Program-made: the position numbers and the translations under genes
Assembly: GCF_025399195.1 (NCBI RefSeq)
Contig: NW_026252133.1
Coordinates: forward strand, 1 to 64,000
DNA length: 64,000 bases
DNA from: Umbelopsis ramanniana AG
Taxonomy: Eukaryota > Mucoromycota > Umbelopsidomycetes > Umbelopsidales > Umbelopsidaceae
Direction of reading: 5' to 3'
The notes under the pieces: generated by a model
Database searches by the model: none
What the model was told of the DNA's origin: nothing
The model's input: the letters and a program-made list of their open reading frames with translations, nothing else
Part shown: one piece after another, positions 10,944-22,489 of the stretch
How positions within the stretch are numbered: position 1 is the first letter of the stretch
How the letters are laid out: the number at the start of each line of letters is the position of its first letter

Positions 10944-13900
10944 ATGAGCAATCAGCCTAGTAACACTCCCAAGGTGCCTCGTGGTATCACACTGTCGAGG
11001 ATACAGAATTTCATTTTCAATGGCCAGTTCGAGAGCATGGGCCTGTCCAGTCAATTATGGAAGCACAGGCGGGGAGGCGATCCCACGGTTACTGTAGCAG
11101 TCTATAGCGTTCCGGAGCTCAAAGTAAGAAAGAAACCGCAGAGACAAGTAAAAAAAAAATGGAGCATTGAGTTACTAACATATTTCTAAATCTTTACAAC
11201 TGTCTATTGTCCGCTGTAGCGTATCTCCTTCAAGGTAAAACTCCCGCGGCTGTTACCAATGTCTGTGATTGAATTTGCAGCTAACATGCTCTTTACAGGA
11301 TGCTATCAGCCATGTATTCCACCCAACCACACCAGGAAAAGAAAACTTTGGTCCGAGTTGGTCAACACATTGGTTTCGGATTCACGTCATTATTCCTGAG
11401 GAAATGGAAGGCGAGAGAGTCTTTTTCCAATGGAAGCTCGGCTGTGAGGGCATGGTGTGGAGCAAAGAAGGCGTACCTTTGCAGGGACTCAGTAAGTCGA
11501 TCGCTTATTCTTCCACACCATGATGCTTTTTATTGACAATTTTTTTGTTAGGCGAGCAAGAGCGTTTCGAATATCTAATATCAGACAAAGCAAAGGCTGG
11601 AATGAATTATGAATTTTATATTGAAGCCGCATGCAATGGTATCTCTGGTGTAGGCGGTGGTAACATGGTACCGGATCCCAATAGATTCTACTCTATTGCT
11701 GTAGCTGATCTAGTTGTCCGAAACCAGGCTGCCTTTGATTTGTACTACGATATGATGTAAGCTCACCAGTACACTTCAACGAAATGGAATCGGCTCAGTA
11801 CTGACGGTATAACCATTTAGAATCATCAAAGGCATTGCCACCGATGGCCATCAAGAATCTCAAAGAGCTCGAGACGCATTATATGTTGCCAACGAAGTCA
11901 TCAATACTTATGTTGTAGGCTCGGTTGATTCGATGCTGGAGTGCCGTAAACTGACAACGCAATTCTTGAAGCAAAAGAACGGAACTGGACAGCATATGGT
12001 CACAGCTGTGGGCAATTGCCATATCGGTTAGGAATGGTTTATACAATTGACTTGAAATTGTTTTGACGCTCATTGCGTGGGGTTTCTTGCAGATACCGCA
12101 TGGCTTTGGCCCTACGATGAAACAAAGCGTAAAGTCGCTCGCTCGTGGTCCAGTCAACTTGCTCTGATGAATCGTTACTCTACATATATATTCACTGCTT
12201 CGCAAGCTCAACAATACGAATGGCTCATGGAATATTATCCGGCGCTGTTTGAACAAATTCGCCATAAGGTTGCCTTTGGTCAATGGGAGTTGATTGGTGG
12301 TGTGAGTACTGGGTTATGCATATACAATACCGACATAATCACTTATCAGTTACTTACTCTGTTATATCTCTATTCAGAGCTGGGTGGAGCATGGTAAGTG
12401 ATTAAATGTAACATGAAGGGGATTCCTTCTTGAATTGACCGTTCAAACCTCCATTGTAGACACCAATATGCCTTCTGGTGAAGCGCTTGGACGACAAATG
12501 TTACTAGGGTAAGTAAAATTGATTATTATGAAGAAAAATGTTGTACTTAAAACAAAATACAAAACTGAACGCATCTTATCTTGATATCGCAGACAAAGAT
12601 TTTATGAGAAGCACTTTAAAAAGAGAGTGAATGTCTTTTGGCTACCTGATTCCTTTGGTAAGACCGGCGCCTCTTTTTTCATGCACTTATTCCATTTCCT
12701 AAATGTATTTATTCATTATTTGAACATCGGCGTTGTTGGTGTATGTTTACAGGGTACTCTGGCCAGGTAAGAGTCCTATCATTTATGACCCCATCAACGA
12801 TTCACCAATATTTATTTTATGTCTGACAGCTACCCCAAGTACTGAAACAATCTGGCATCAAATACTTCTTCACTCAAAAATTATCTTGGAATAACATCAA
12901 CAAGTTCCCGCACACAACTTTCTGGTGGACTGGAATTGACGGTAGCAGTGTTTTGGCTCACTTGCCGCCTGCAGACACTTATGTTGGTCAAGTCAATACC
13001 TCAGAGTTGTACAACTGTGTTAGTAACCACAAGGATATTGATCTCAGTAACGAGAGTTTACTGGCATTTGGACATGGCGATGGTGGCGGTGGCCCCACCT
13101 ACGGCATGCTGGAGCGACTTATGCGTCTTTCTGATGTGGTAAGTTGCCATCACTCATGAAATCATTAATGTACTATGTATTCACGAGATGTCACGATGGG
13201 TAGAGTGATCTGCCAAAGTGCAAACCCGGCAGAGTCAAAGACTTTTTTGAACGTATCGACGCCAACGCCAAACCTCTGAATGCGTACAAAGGAGAGCTGG
13301 TAAGTCCTGGTAATGAAAATTGCGTATACCCAAATTTTGTAATGCTGACCATCTGATTTTTATTAGTACTTTGAACTACACCGAGGAACGTACACCACGC
13401 AAGCACTTGTGAAAAAGGGCAATCGAAAAGGTGAACTGTTGCTTCGTGATCTCGAGTTCTTGGCTGCTATTGCCGACCATAAAATTCAAGACTATGTGTA
13501 AGGTGTCTGGTCATCATGTCACAGTCTATTTCTAATGCTAAATCCCGCTCATATTACATTCGTTTAGATACCCTGCCTTGGAAATTGAAAATATGTGGAA
13601 ACTGGTCTGTCTCAATCAGTTCCATGATTGCCTACCTGGATCAGCCATTGAAATTGCCTATGATGATGTTCACAAGGTAATCGATATGATCAGAGTGATA
13701 TACCGTTGAATTATTCGACTAATTACGGTATTTTTCTTCACAGTTCCATAGACAAGTGGCGGCAAACTCTATCCTGCTTCGTCACAAGGCACAGACTGCA
13801 TTATTAGGAAATGACTCTGAAGAATCCGATGGAAAAGGTGATAACCAACGTTTACGCAGAAGCCTTGTAACAAAGTGCTTCGGTTCTTCTGGCACGCCGC

Positions 13901-15857
13901 TCCTAACCAACTCATTTGCTCACTTTATTTTTTTTATAGAACTTGTCATTTTTAATACCCTTGCGTGGGATCGTTCTGGCATTGTGCAAATACCTCGCAA
14001 AGGTAACGAAGATCTCATTGGACAAGCAAAGCCAGACGCAGAAGTTGGATATGTTGCAGGTACGTCTTACATGCCAGAATAATGTATTCATTTTCCTCCA
14101 GACTCCTCTGACCTTTGTTTTGCGTTAGTCACTTCGTCACGCAGTATGGGCACCACGGTGATTAAGCATTTGACAACTACAGAACACACTGTTCAAGGTA
14201 ATGTATCGATTTGACCCTGTCAATTTTGATGGGCCATTCCAGCGATGCTGACTTTTGCTTGCTTTAGTGCATTCGCTGTCTTCTGGTCATACCGTACTGG
14301 AAAATTCATATCTTGTAGTCCAATTTGATGATGAAGGCAGATTATGCCGATTGTACGACAAAGAAGAACAGTAAGTTTTTTGATCAGAACTTGACGTTGA
14401 AATCACGTAGTCCACGAACTAAAGCTTGTATGATATTAGTCGGGAGTTGGTCCCTAAAAGTGCATGCGGAAATCAATTCCAGCTCTATGAGGATGTGGTA
14501 AGTCTCCCTTCTTTTTTTTTTTAATGTGATGAAATTGATAGCTGAAACATATAGTAATGACATATTTGCAATTCGTTAGCCTGGCTACTGGGACGCTTGG
14601 TATGTTTACAGCTTTAGTTACCGCCAAAGGAGCCGACACTAACATTTTTTACTTTAACCTGACAAGGGATGTTGAAATATATCATCTCCAAAAAGGGAAA
14701 AACATTAATGGCGGATCTCTCAAGGTATATCGCGCAATTTTTTTTCCAACGCGGTTCTACGTGAGAATGGAACAACTAATACTTTGTTTACGTTAGGTCT
14801 CTGAAACTGGCCCGTTGGTTGCGTCAGTTACTGTGGAGAAGCGAATTTCCCAAAACAGCTGGATCAAACAGAATATATCCTTGTCTGCCATTAGTCGACG
14901 AGTTGAATTTGATACGGAAGTTGAATGGAGGGAAAGTCATCAATTTTTGGTAAAGTGCGCATACAGGTTGAATGTTCGTCACTGTTCTGTTACTGATTCC
15001 TTTTGGCCATTTTCCTTTATGAACCAATGAACAGAAAGTGGAGTTCAACTGGGATATCGTTAGCGACCACGTAAGTGGCAAAAACTGGCGGAAGTTTATG
15101 ATTTCCCATGGCATATTGAAACACTAAACTTCCTCTATCCACCGTAGGCTACGTACGAAATCCAGTATGGGGCAGTTCAAAGACCCAATCACTACAATAC
15201 GACGTTGGATTCTGCACGCTTTGAAGTATGTGGTCACAAGTTCGCGGACTTGTCGGATGCAGGTTACGGGGTTGCCCTGTTGAATGACTGCAAATATGGC
15301 TATGCCACGCATGGACAATCACAAAGACTGTCATTGCTGCGGTCTCCAAAGGGCCCAGACGCTCACGCTGACATGGGGCGTCACTACTTCAAATACGCTG
15401 TGTACCCTCATAAAGGGTACTTTCACGCTTCGGACGTGGTACAACAAGCTTACGAGTTCAATGTTCAGCTTTTGCCTAGGTGAGAAACTCAAAAATATCA
15501 ACAGTCCTGCCCCGCATCGGCCATTTCACTAATCCATTACACAATTTGGTTGCCCAAAATAGATTTGTTTCCGCTGGTAGACTGGAAGATCAGTCGTACT
15601 TTACGTTGACTGGTTCTAAAAACGTCATTCTGGACTGGGTAAAGAAGGCCGAAGACTCGTCGGCTTTAATCGTTCGACTTTACGAAGCGTATGGCGGCCG
15701 GTCTTCGGTGACATTGAAGACTGATATACCTGTCAAAAAGGTGCAACACTCCAACTTTTTGGAAGATGATACCAAGGAATATTTGAGTATCATAAGAGGT
15801 GGCATTGATCTCACGCTTAATGCATTTGAAGTCGTCACACTCAAACTTGAGCTATAA
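10944..15857 (+). CDS. AMS1: class II alpha-mannosidase, GH38 (vacuolar Ams1 type)
   Basis: Twenty-five exons: 10944..11123, 11220..11234, 11299..11491, 11552..11756, 11821..12026, 12093..12301, 12378..12393, 12460..12508, 12593..12657, 12753..12766, 12830..13138, 13204..13299, 13367..13497, 13568..13676, 13744..13837, 13940..14059, 14129..14197, 14268..14370, 14440..14497, 14580..14599, 14667..14724, 14797..14949, 15035..15070, 15148..15479, 15563..15857; 1044 residues. GH38 zinc ligands are visible: His265 and Asp267 in GNCHIDTAWLWP, Asp342 (also the nucleophile) in [13 protein letters not shown] and His466 in [10 protein letters not shown]. There is no signal peptide, as in yeast Ams1, which is made in the cytosol and carried to the vacuole to trim free oligomannosides. 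Four exons are tiny (14, 15, 16 and 20 nt) and are required to keep the conserved frame. The donor of exon 15 (GTGATA) is weak but is the only one with the right phase. AATAAA at 15966. Confidence 0.94.
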
Positions 15858-16344
15858 GTGTGCCCTATGGTGCAATTGAACTGGCTCGCGCCAATATTGT
15901 CCGTGGGGTGTGGTTACACATTCTAGTATCGTTTTTACCATTTACATGTACCCTTCATGAAACGAAATAAAATCCATGATGCCTTACCTTTCTATAACTC
16001 AATGTATTGAACCTATGGCGCATGCACAAGGCAAAATTTCAAGGAGAATCCGTTGTCGCCTCATCAATTGATTTTCATTGACGCAATGATGACCGACTCA
16101 GTTTTTTAGCTGGAGAGACCCAAACCATAGCCTAAAAAGGCAAGTGCCCAATCGTCTTGGCAGGCTTTATTACTGTATTTGGCTATTTTGAGACGGTCAA
16201 AGCCAAGCTGTGTGGGTCATGGTTGCGTCAATACTGGCTCATCGAAAGGTTTAACGTTCTAAGCAAACAAGAAAAAAAAACGTATAAAAGGGGCCAGCCA
16301 GTGTGGCATTATTTTATCTTCATACAAATATATATTCTCTAAAC
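15858..16344 (+). other. intergenic, promoter of the CsbD-like gene
   Basis: Carries the mannosidase polyadenylation signal (15966) and, near its end, the TATA box at 16282. No gene recognised. Confidence 0.5.
16282..16288 (+). promoter_or_regulatory. TATA box
   Basis: TATAAAA in the context CGTATAAAAGGGG, about 60 bases before the start codon at 16345. It is a textbook TATA box, in line with a strongly or inducibly expressed small gene. Confidence 0.7.
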
Positions 16345-16716
16345 ATGTCTGCTCCTCAACAACACCACGATCACGTTAAGCGCGATGCCGCCCTCGGTGC
16401 CGGCGCTGGAGGTCTTATGGGCCACGAAGAACACCACGGACACACTGGACGCGATGCTGCCATCGGTGCTGGTGCCGCCGGTCTCGGTGAACACGAGCTC
16501 AAGAAGCACGATCAACACCACCCCGTTGCTGGAGGTAACCCCGTCTCTCGCGAGGAAGCTCGCCACGACCAAAGAAAGGTCGAAGAACGTGCTCAAGGTC
16601 ACGTCCCCATCGGTGACAAGATCAAGGGTGCCGCCAAGGAAGCCGAGGGTAAGCTCACCGGCAACCAGGCCAAGGTCGCTGAGGGCAAGGCTCTCAAGGA
16701 CCAACGTGGCTTGTAA
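16345..16716 (+). CDS. small His/Gly/Ala-rich CsbD-like protein
   Basis: Single exon, 123 residues. The N-terminal half carries two related repeats, KRDAALGAGAGGL and GRDAAIGAGAAGL, each followed by a His/Glu/Lys-rich spacer (HEEHHGH, HELKKHDQHH). The C-terminal 35 residues (GDKIKGAAKEAEGKLTGN) resemble the CsbD domain of small bacterial and fungal stress proteins. The Gly-Ala repeats look like short glycine-zipper helices. No signal peptide. The codon choice is almost purely C/G-ending or preferred codons, as in eL19, and a TATA box sits upstream, so high expression is likely. The function is unknown: a hydrophilic stress protectant is a guess from composition, and metal binding by the His clusters is another. 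AATAAA follows at 16782. Confidence 0.75.
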   Translation: MSAPQQHHDHVKRDAALGAGAGGLMGHEEHHGHTGRDAAIGAGAAGLGEHELKKHDQHHPVAGGNPVSREEARHDQRKVEERAQGHVPIGDKIKGAAKEAEGKLTGNQAKVAEGKALKDQRGL

Positions 16717-17828
16717 ATATGATTATTTTTTTATGTAAATGTGTATAAGCCTTATCGAATCTACGCTATGTAGATAATCTGAATAAAACTTAGTTATCAG
16801 AATGTAAAAAAAAAATTGTGTCCATGTTAAAGCTTAGTCTTTGGGAAAGGGAAAATTGCCTATGGGGTTGTCTAGGGCTTTCTCTGTATGTGCGGGTTTG
16901 GAAATGGGGAATTTTTTTTTTCCATAATTTTCTCTCAGCTTGGGTCTTCGTGGGCCAGGCTCATTTATTTGTTCGCTCGGTAAAATGAGAGAATCTGCCG
17001 TAGAGAGATGATGAAAAGTTATGCAAAGACAGCTATCTGAGAGTTTACACGCACAGTAAAGCTTTTCAATCGCTACAAGTCTTTTCAATCCCAAACTTGC
17101 CTACCACTTTAGATGATATCTTTACTTTTTTCGTTGGCGAGTCAAGGCGTACAATAACTCAGTCCACCAAAAAAATACACAAGAAAATAATTTTGTTTTT
17201 CTTACAAATGTACCCCAATACCAATGAGTGGCATACAATTGAAATCCTCCAAGGTTTAAGCAGACTGCTACTTCGATTGGCATTTGCAATGGAACATGAA
17301 ATTATTTTCTCAGGAACTGTATTGCTGATCATCATGTGCATGTCGTGTACTTATTGAATCAGCCATGTTTTTATGTGGATAATGGTCTGTTTATTTAAAC
17401 TCATTTCCTTTATGCGAGACTTCGATACATGAGCGTCGCTTGGTATCCAATCATGCAGCAAGAGTAGGCGATCCAAAGATGAGACCAGACCGCCGCCCGA
17501 CGGTGCTACAAATCAGAACGAGACAGAAAAAAAAAAAAATTAGTCGAATAACCGGGAAACGCGTTCGGAGTAATAGAAGATGATCGATTTTTTTTTTTCC
17601 AAATTGTATTTTTTTATCTCAGTAGACAGACGTGTAGGAGGAAATTTTTGTTGAACGCCGACCTGGATGCTCGACAAATGATATTTATTGTATGCTACTC
17701 AAATACAGTTCTTCAAAAGAAGGGATGTTAGAGATTGTAATATTTTAGAATGGTGCTAGAAAAAACAGAACGAAAAAAAAAAAATGGGCGAAACAGTAAA
17801 CGAACAAAACGGAACAAAATATTGTGAA
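16717..17828. other. intergenic between convergent genes
   Basis: A 1.1 kb AT-rich stretch with many poly-A and poly-T runs between the converging CsbD-like gene and the small minus-strand gene. Open frames of 60-86 codons occur on both strands and overlap each other; none looks like a protein family. I see no RNA gene in it. Confidence 0.5.
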
Positions 17829-18352
17829 TTAAGCATGCTTGGATGGTGGGTGTTGAATTTTAAATGGGTTCTTCAATATTGAAGTCTGTTTGGACGATGG
17901 CGTGGTAGCAGGAGGAGGAATGGTCTCGGTTATAGGCAACAGGTCCTCGACATGAATTATATCAAGTTCCTGAGTTTGCGCTTGTTGGTTGGCGTTTAAT
18001 AGCGATTGGACATAGTCGGATATAGGTGGGGAAGTGAGGTATTCTGAACCATTGGGTTGGTTACTAGTGACTACGTCGAACGTTGTGATCGCCAGTCCTG
18101 CTGTTGCTGAATGACTTTTTTGGTCTTGATCGAGAGAGCCCATCCATCCGATGCCAGCACCGCTGCATATGAAGAATGTAAGATGTAAGTTAGAAAAAGG
18201 TTGATCAGGAACAATTTTGCAGACATCCATTGCTGATCGCCGTACCTTTCAGCCCATTCCTCTCCCATGAGACGCATGACATTTTCTAATCTTTCTTTCT
18301 CTTTATCGAGTGCCTCCAACGACTTGTCATAGTCGCTGAGGGTTTTCTCCAT
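17829..18352 (-). CDS. uncharacterised small protein with N-terminal coiled coil
   Basis: Two exons on the minus strand, 18246..18352 and 17829..18162, separated by an 83-nt intron; 146 residues. The first 36 residues (SLEALDKEKERLENVMRLMG) form a charged heptad-like helix, followed at the splice junction by a short conserved-looking stretch GEEWAERSGAGIGWMG. The remainder is polar and Pro/Thr-rich (ITETIPPPATTPSS), probably disordered, with a basic end. I do not recognise the family. A small subunit of a larger complex would fit a coiled coil plus disordered tail. Splice phases agree and the frame is open throughout, which argues for a real gene, but there is no homology evidence. Confidence 0.6.
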
Positions 18353-18832
18353 TCAATCCAGACGTGATGACAGGTGGGGAGAGAAAGGTGATTTCAGGAT
18401 GGAGAAAAGTGAAAAGAGAGAAAGGGAAAAGTGAGAAAAGTATAAAATATGAAAAGTGGGCTCGAGGAATATATATGATGGAGAAGAAAAAAAAAAAAAA
18501 AATCTTGGGATGTCAGGAACACCAGCTACATCGTTCCATAAGATACCAGTGCGTGGAAGATCCTACTGAAATCTCAGTTACTATACTTAGTATTTCGGTC
18601 ACCAATTGGGGAACAGGTTGGAAGTAAAGAGAAGAACCAATAGTTTATTTTCAAAAAAAGAAAGCATTGTTCGCCGATGGAAACGATTCGAACATTTGCT
18701 AAGAACAGACAGAATGGGAAGATTGACCAATAAAAAAAGAACAAAAAATTTTAGGGAAACAACACACCTTTAAAAAAATAATATTTTGAGTTATAAAAGG
18801 AGAAGAGGCAAACCACTTTCATCCAGACACTG
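18353..18832 (-). other. intergenic between two minus-strand genes
   Basis: Promoter side of the small coiled-coil gene and 3' side of the GATA factor. Purine-rich (GAAAAG repeats around 18365-18500). An 87-codon plus-strand open frame here is low-complexity and was not called. Confidence 0.5.
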
Positions 18833-19738
18833 CTACTCAGTATCAGAAGAAGGTGGACTGTGAAGAAAACCTCTGAGAATGGTACATCTGCGTTCAAGCA
18901 TAGAAAGAAAACCATGCATTTGATCACGGTTCATATGAGCCAAAAGAAGGGCAAACCGAGAGTCATCTAACTCTTCTTGTTGCAAATCACGACGACGCAT
19001 TGGCGCGGCGACTTTGACTTCAGGGACTTCTTGCTTTTGAAGTTTGGCGTACAGTCCACAAGCGTTGCAGACGGGCTCTCCCTGTTCATTTTTACGCCAC
19101 AACGGAGTCTGAGTTTGGTGGCAGCTCGCACAACCTTCTGATTGGACAGTAGGAACGGAATATGGAGCAGCTCTCACTGACCCAGTGGTGGTGGCGGGCT
19201 TTTGACGGATGTGAAGTGGACGATGGGATCCATATTGCTTGTAATATAATCCACAAGCATTACACAAAGTGTGTGCTCGATCCGGTGTACGTCTCCACAA
19301 AGGAGTCTTGGTGACCTTGCAGTTGAAACACTCGAGCTGACGAGGTGGTCGTTTGGCAGTTGGTACCTTCATGACATGTTGTTGTGGTTGCATGGAAGGT
19401 TGGATGGTGGTGATTTTGGGAGAAGGGAGAGGTGATGATTTAACATCATCCAATGTAGGAGGTGCAAGCAAGGTGAAATCCATGTTCTCAAAGGGCGAGA
19501 ACGAATCCATGGTCAGTAACGATGGATCATCCGCCAAAAGACTACTGGGAGGAGAGTCCATGCTGGATTCAGAGCATGACGTTGGGGAGGAGAGGAAATC
19601 ATCACTTGCAGGGGACGATAACATTGGAGTGTCAGCAAATAAATTTGCAATGTTGTTAGGGAGTACATCCAGGTCGAGTCCAAAAGGATCGACCGGGGCC
19701 GTGAAGAACTCTTGTTGGTGGGGAGCAGCTTCAATCAT
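18833..19738 (-). CDS. GATA-type transcription factor with two zinc fingers
   Basis: Single exon, 301 residues. Finger 1 is C137-x2-C140-x18-C159-x2-C162 in [18 protein letters not shown] with the tail [16 protein letters not shown]; finger 2 is C203-x2-C206-x17-C224-x2-C227 in [18 protein letters not shown] with [11 protein letters not shown]. Both keep the TPLWR core that reads GATA in DNA. The N-terminal 125 residues are acidic and rich in Ser/Pro with repeated hydrophobics ([14 protein letters not shown]), a likely activation region. Two-finger fungal GATA factors include iron regulators (Sre/Urbs1/Fep1), but the Cys-rich stretch that those carry between the fingers is absent, so nitrogen or another pathway is equally possible. 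WGATAR sites occur about 250 bases upstream. Confidence 0.88.
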   Translation of the reverse strand: MIEAAPHQQEFFTAPVDPFGLDLDVLPNNIANLFADTPMLSSPASDDFLSSPTSCSESSMDSPPSSLLADDPSLLTMDSFSPFENMDFTLLAPPTLDDVKSSPLPSPKITTIQPSMQPQQHVMKVPTAKRPPRQLECFNCKVTKTPLWRRTPDRAHTLCNACGLYYKQYGSHRPLHIRQKPATTTGSVRAAPYSVPTVQSEGCASCHQTQTPLWRKNEQGEPVCNACGLYAKLQKQEVPEVKVAAPMRRRDLQQEELDDSRFALLLAHMNRDQMHGFLSMLERRCTILRGFLHSPPSSDTE

Positions 19739-20482
19739 TGGTTTGTTATAATAGTTTGGTTACTTGTAATAATATTAAATTGCACTTGAATTGGGGCGAT
19801 AGATCAGTCTACGTCGTTTCCTACGTGGTTTCCGTTTGACATATAATAGTAGGCCATTTTTGAGAGGGGTTCTTCTTTTTAGTTTTTCTTTTTTTTAAAA
19901 AAACTTTTTCTTTCTTAATAATCTTTTTCTTTCTTGTTTGATGCGCTTTGACGTGGAATAACGAGTTAGAAGGCCATTTTTAAATGCAGTGATAGATAAA
20001 GCAAATAAAAACGGGTAACAAGTTGAAAGTAGAGAAGAAAAGAAGTGGAAGGTACGCTTTCACCGATATCTCGGTAGTATTTATTATTTGCTCTGTCTGA
20101 AAAAAAAAATTTACAAATACGCTGGCTTTCATTGGACGATGTCATTGTCGTCATCAATATTTTCAGGCTTAAAAAGCGCTAAGCCGGGACGTCCGCTCAG
20201 TTAGGGAACTGAACAGCTGCGCGTGGCGGCAACGATATGTTTACTTCTTCGTAAACAAATGCTTAATCAAACCGTTGACATCTTGACCAAGCAGAATAGA
20301 TGGACGCGATTATCGGCAGCCAGTCATTCCTTAATCAATTGGTAATTTACTCTCAGTTCCCCGAGTTGAGTCTAGCATTTTTTTTTTTTTTTTTGAAAGC
20401 GAGCTGAGTCAGCGCTGGATGATTTATTGGTTGAGCGAGTGGAAAAAATTATGATCAAAGAAATAATTCAGGAGTGGCTTTT
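19739..20482. other. intergenic, promoter of the GATA factor
   Basis: Leader and promoter of the GATA gene (minus) and 3' end of the tandem PH gene. Contains T-rich tracts, and the pair of WGATAR sites at 19990-19999 listed separately. No gene seen. Confidence 0.5.
19990..19999 (+). promoter_or_regulatory. overlapping WGATAR sites upstream of the GATA factor
   Basis: TGATAGATAA contains two overlapping WGATAR motifs (TGATAG and AGATAA) 252 bases upstream of the GATA-factor start codon. They could serve autoregulation, which is common for fungal GATA factors; each motif alone is short and could occur by chance. Confidence 0.3.
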
Positions 20483-22260
20483 TCAGCATCCAACACCGGG
20501 TGCTGGTGACTTGCTTAGCACCTGCCGGGTGCCACTGTTGCTAGGCTGACCTCCAAGAGCTCCTCCAGCGCCTCCCACGCCTCCAGCTCCACTAATACCA
20601 CTGGCATTATCAACCGGTCTTGTCACTTCTTGGTCGACTTTCTTAGCTCTCCTCACAGCAACGCTCAGCGTGTCAAGCCATCGCTCCATGGTATCTAGCT
20701 GATCGGCACATAAAATAAAATTACGTTTGACCGTTACGATTTTGAAAACAAATCGCTTGTTCTTGCTGACAGGGTCAATCTCCAATGAATCCAATACATC
20801 AGAAAGCGGCAGTATGCGATGCGGTGCATATTCCTGTGAGACCATTAGAATTTCATATTACGAGAAAAAATGTAGGCCGATAAGGGAGATTAAAACAATG
20901 AGGTTACCTTTTCATTTTCATAATAGGCAAGCGTTTCGCTTCTCAACACAAACCATCGTTTCCTCCAGCTCTATTAAGGCAGGCATTAAGATAACGACCC
21001 AATGCATACGTAAATTCAAACGATTACTCAGCTCTTTACCTTGTTGCGCCCGAGCTTCAATAGATACCCTTCAAATAAAACGCGGTTTTTGTCCCCTTCC
21101 TTTTCGACCGCCGCTACAGTTGAATTGGTGCTTTCGTCATATCGATAATCTTCGTCCTCAGAACTCATAGCATCCTCGCCTAGATGCATACGCGCAACTT
21201 GCTCATTGATGGGCGATAGTGGTGATCCAGCACTGGTGGTAGTAGATATGGATGTGGAAAGGTAATCTTGTACGCCAGGAGGAGGAATGCGACGTCCGGG
21301 TATATCCAAAGGTGGTATGCGTGTTCGTGGTGAGACGACAACTTCTTGTGATGCAGCTAAAACGCTGGAAATGGAGTGTTGTGATTCTCGTCGAGCGTTA
21401 TGAAGCGGTGAAAAAGCTTTGGGGCTGGTACCGCTTGAATAGGACGAGACTAGTTCCTTGGCAGCTTCTTCATCCCGATTCAGGCTACTGTTACTATCGT
21501 CATGCTCCAAAAGTTTAAACTCTTCTTTGGCTTGTTGAAAAGCTTGCATCCACTCATTTAAAGCATGTTCGCTGGGAGCTTGCAAGTAAAACGTTCGTTT
21601 GGGTGTCACTACCCCTATGACCCATTTGTGCTTGTCTTTCAATTTGACTTCCGTGGTACTATGAACATCGTGCATGTCGATAATTCGTAAAAGACGGTAT
21701 TCCTAGCGATCCACGTATGATTGTAGGAAAAAAAAAACCCAAGGAATTATGGTTAGATCCATCATACGATATATAACCTCTCTTTCTCCATTTTCGCCTA
21801 CACAGAAACACTTCCTTCTAACCTTGTCATCTTTGTATAATGCCATTTTGGTCGCCCGTAGTACAAACCAGCGACGCTTCCACGTCTGAAATAGAACAAA
21901 CGTTAATGTATATAAAAAAAAAATACCCCATGCCTAGTTGTTGGGTTAGACTCAAATCTACAAGCTTACCCGCCGTTTTTCACCCTTCTTGAGTAAGTAA
22001 CCAGCCTTGATGACCTTTTCCAGTTGTAGCAAATCAGCTGATTCCGCTGGCAAATTGTCTTCGTCTTCTTCGAGGTCATCTGCACTGGTGTAGCCGCGGG
22101 CATTAGACAAGGTGTTATGATGTAAAACGTCCTCGTCGTCGTCGTCCTCAGATAATGGCTGTCGAACAGTTTGATTGGTGGGCTGAAAGAGTGGATTCAT
22201 CAGAATTGGCAGCGTATTATGCAATGCAGGATTTCTCCTTGGACCGAACACCGACTCCAT
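20483..22260 (-). CDS. tandem PH-domain protein
   Basis: Five minus-strand exons: 21970..22260, 21823..21885, 21040..21702, 20908..20970, 20483..20833; 476 residues. An acidic N-terminus (LSEDDDDEDVLHH) precedes PH1, which opens with KAGYLLKKGEKRR and continues TWKRRWFVLRATKMALY; a long Ser/Pro linker follows; PH2 opens with FEGYLLKLGRNK and SWRKRWFVLRSETLAYY. The Gly/Ser-rich C-terminus ends SKSPAPGVGC. PH domains usually bind phosphoinositides; the basic K/R-x-R before WFVL in both would contact phosphates. Both domains are cut by introns at exactly matching positions, leaving a 63-nt exon in each. The start is the first ATG in the frame (GGTATGG context); an acceptor-like CTCATAG just upstream leaves open a 5' exon. 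Lipid signalling or polarity role is inference. Confidence 0.85.
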
Positions 22261-22489
22261 ACCTTCAGTATTGATGTTGGTACGGACGTCATACCGGAAA
22301 ACGCACAGCACTATGAGATTAAGATGTAGATTAACAGCTGCCGGCTAAATGTAGTTATAAGGATGAGAAGAGAAGGGTTCACAAAGCAAGCAATTTTGCC
22401 CTTTCTTTGGCTGCTGTTATTATTTTTTGGGACGAGGCTGTGGGGAGAGTCTCACAAAGAAAAAATTTATTTCTGTATTAAATAATCAT

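Noticed and set aside
13838..13939. Alternative donor GTAACA near 13869 in the mannosidase
   Set aside because: Gives the wrong phase for the next exon ([11 protein letters not shown]); the weaker GTGATA at 13838 fits.
19353..19751. 132-codon plus-strand frame opposite the GATA factor
   Set aside because: Overlaps the conserved coding strand and has no family resemblance.
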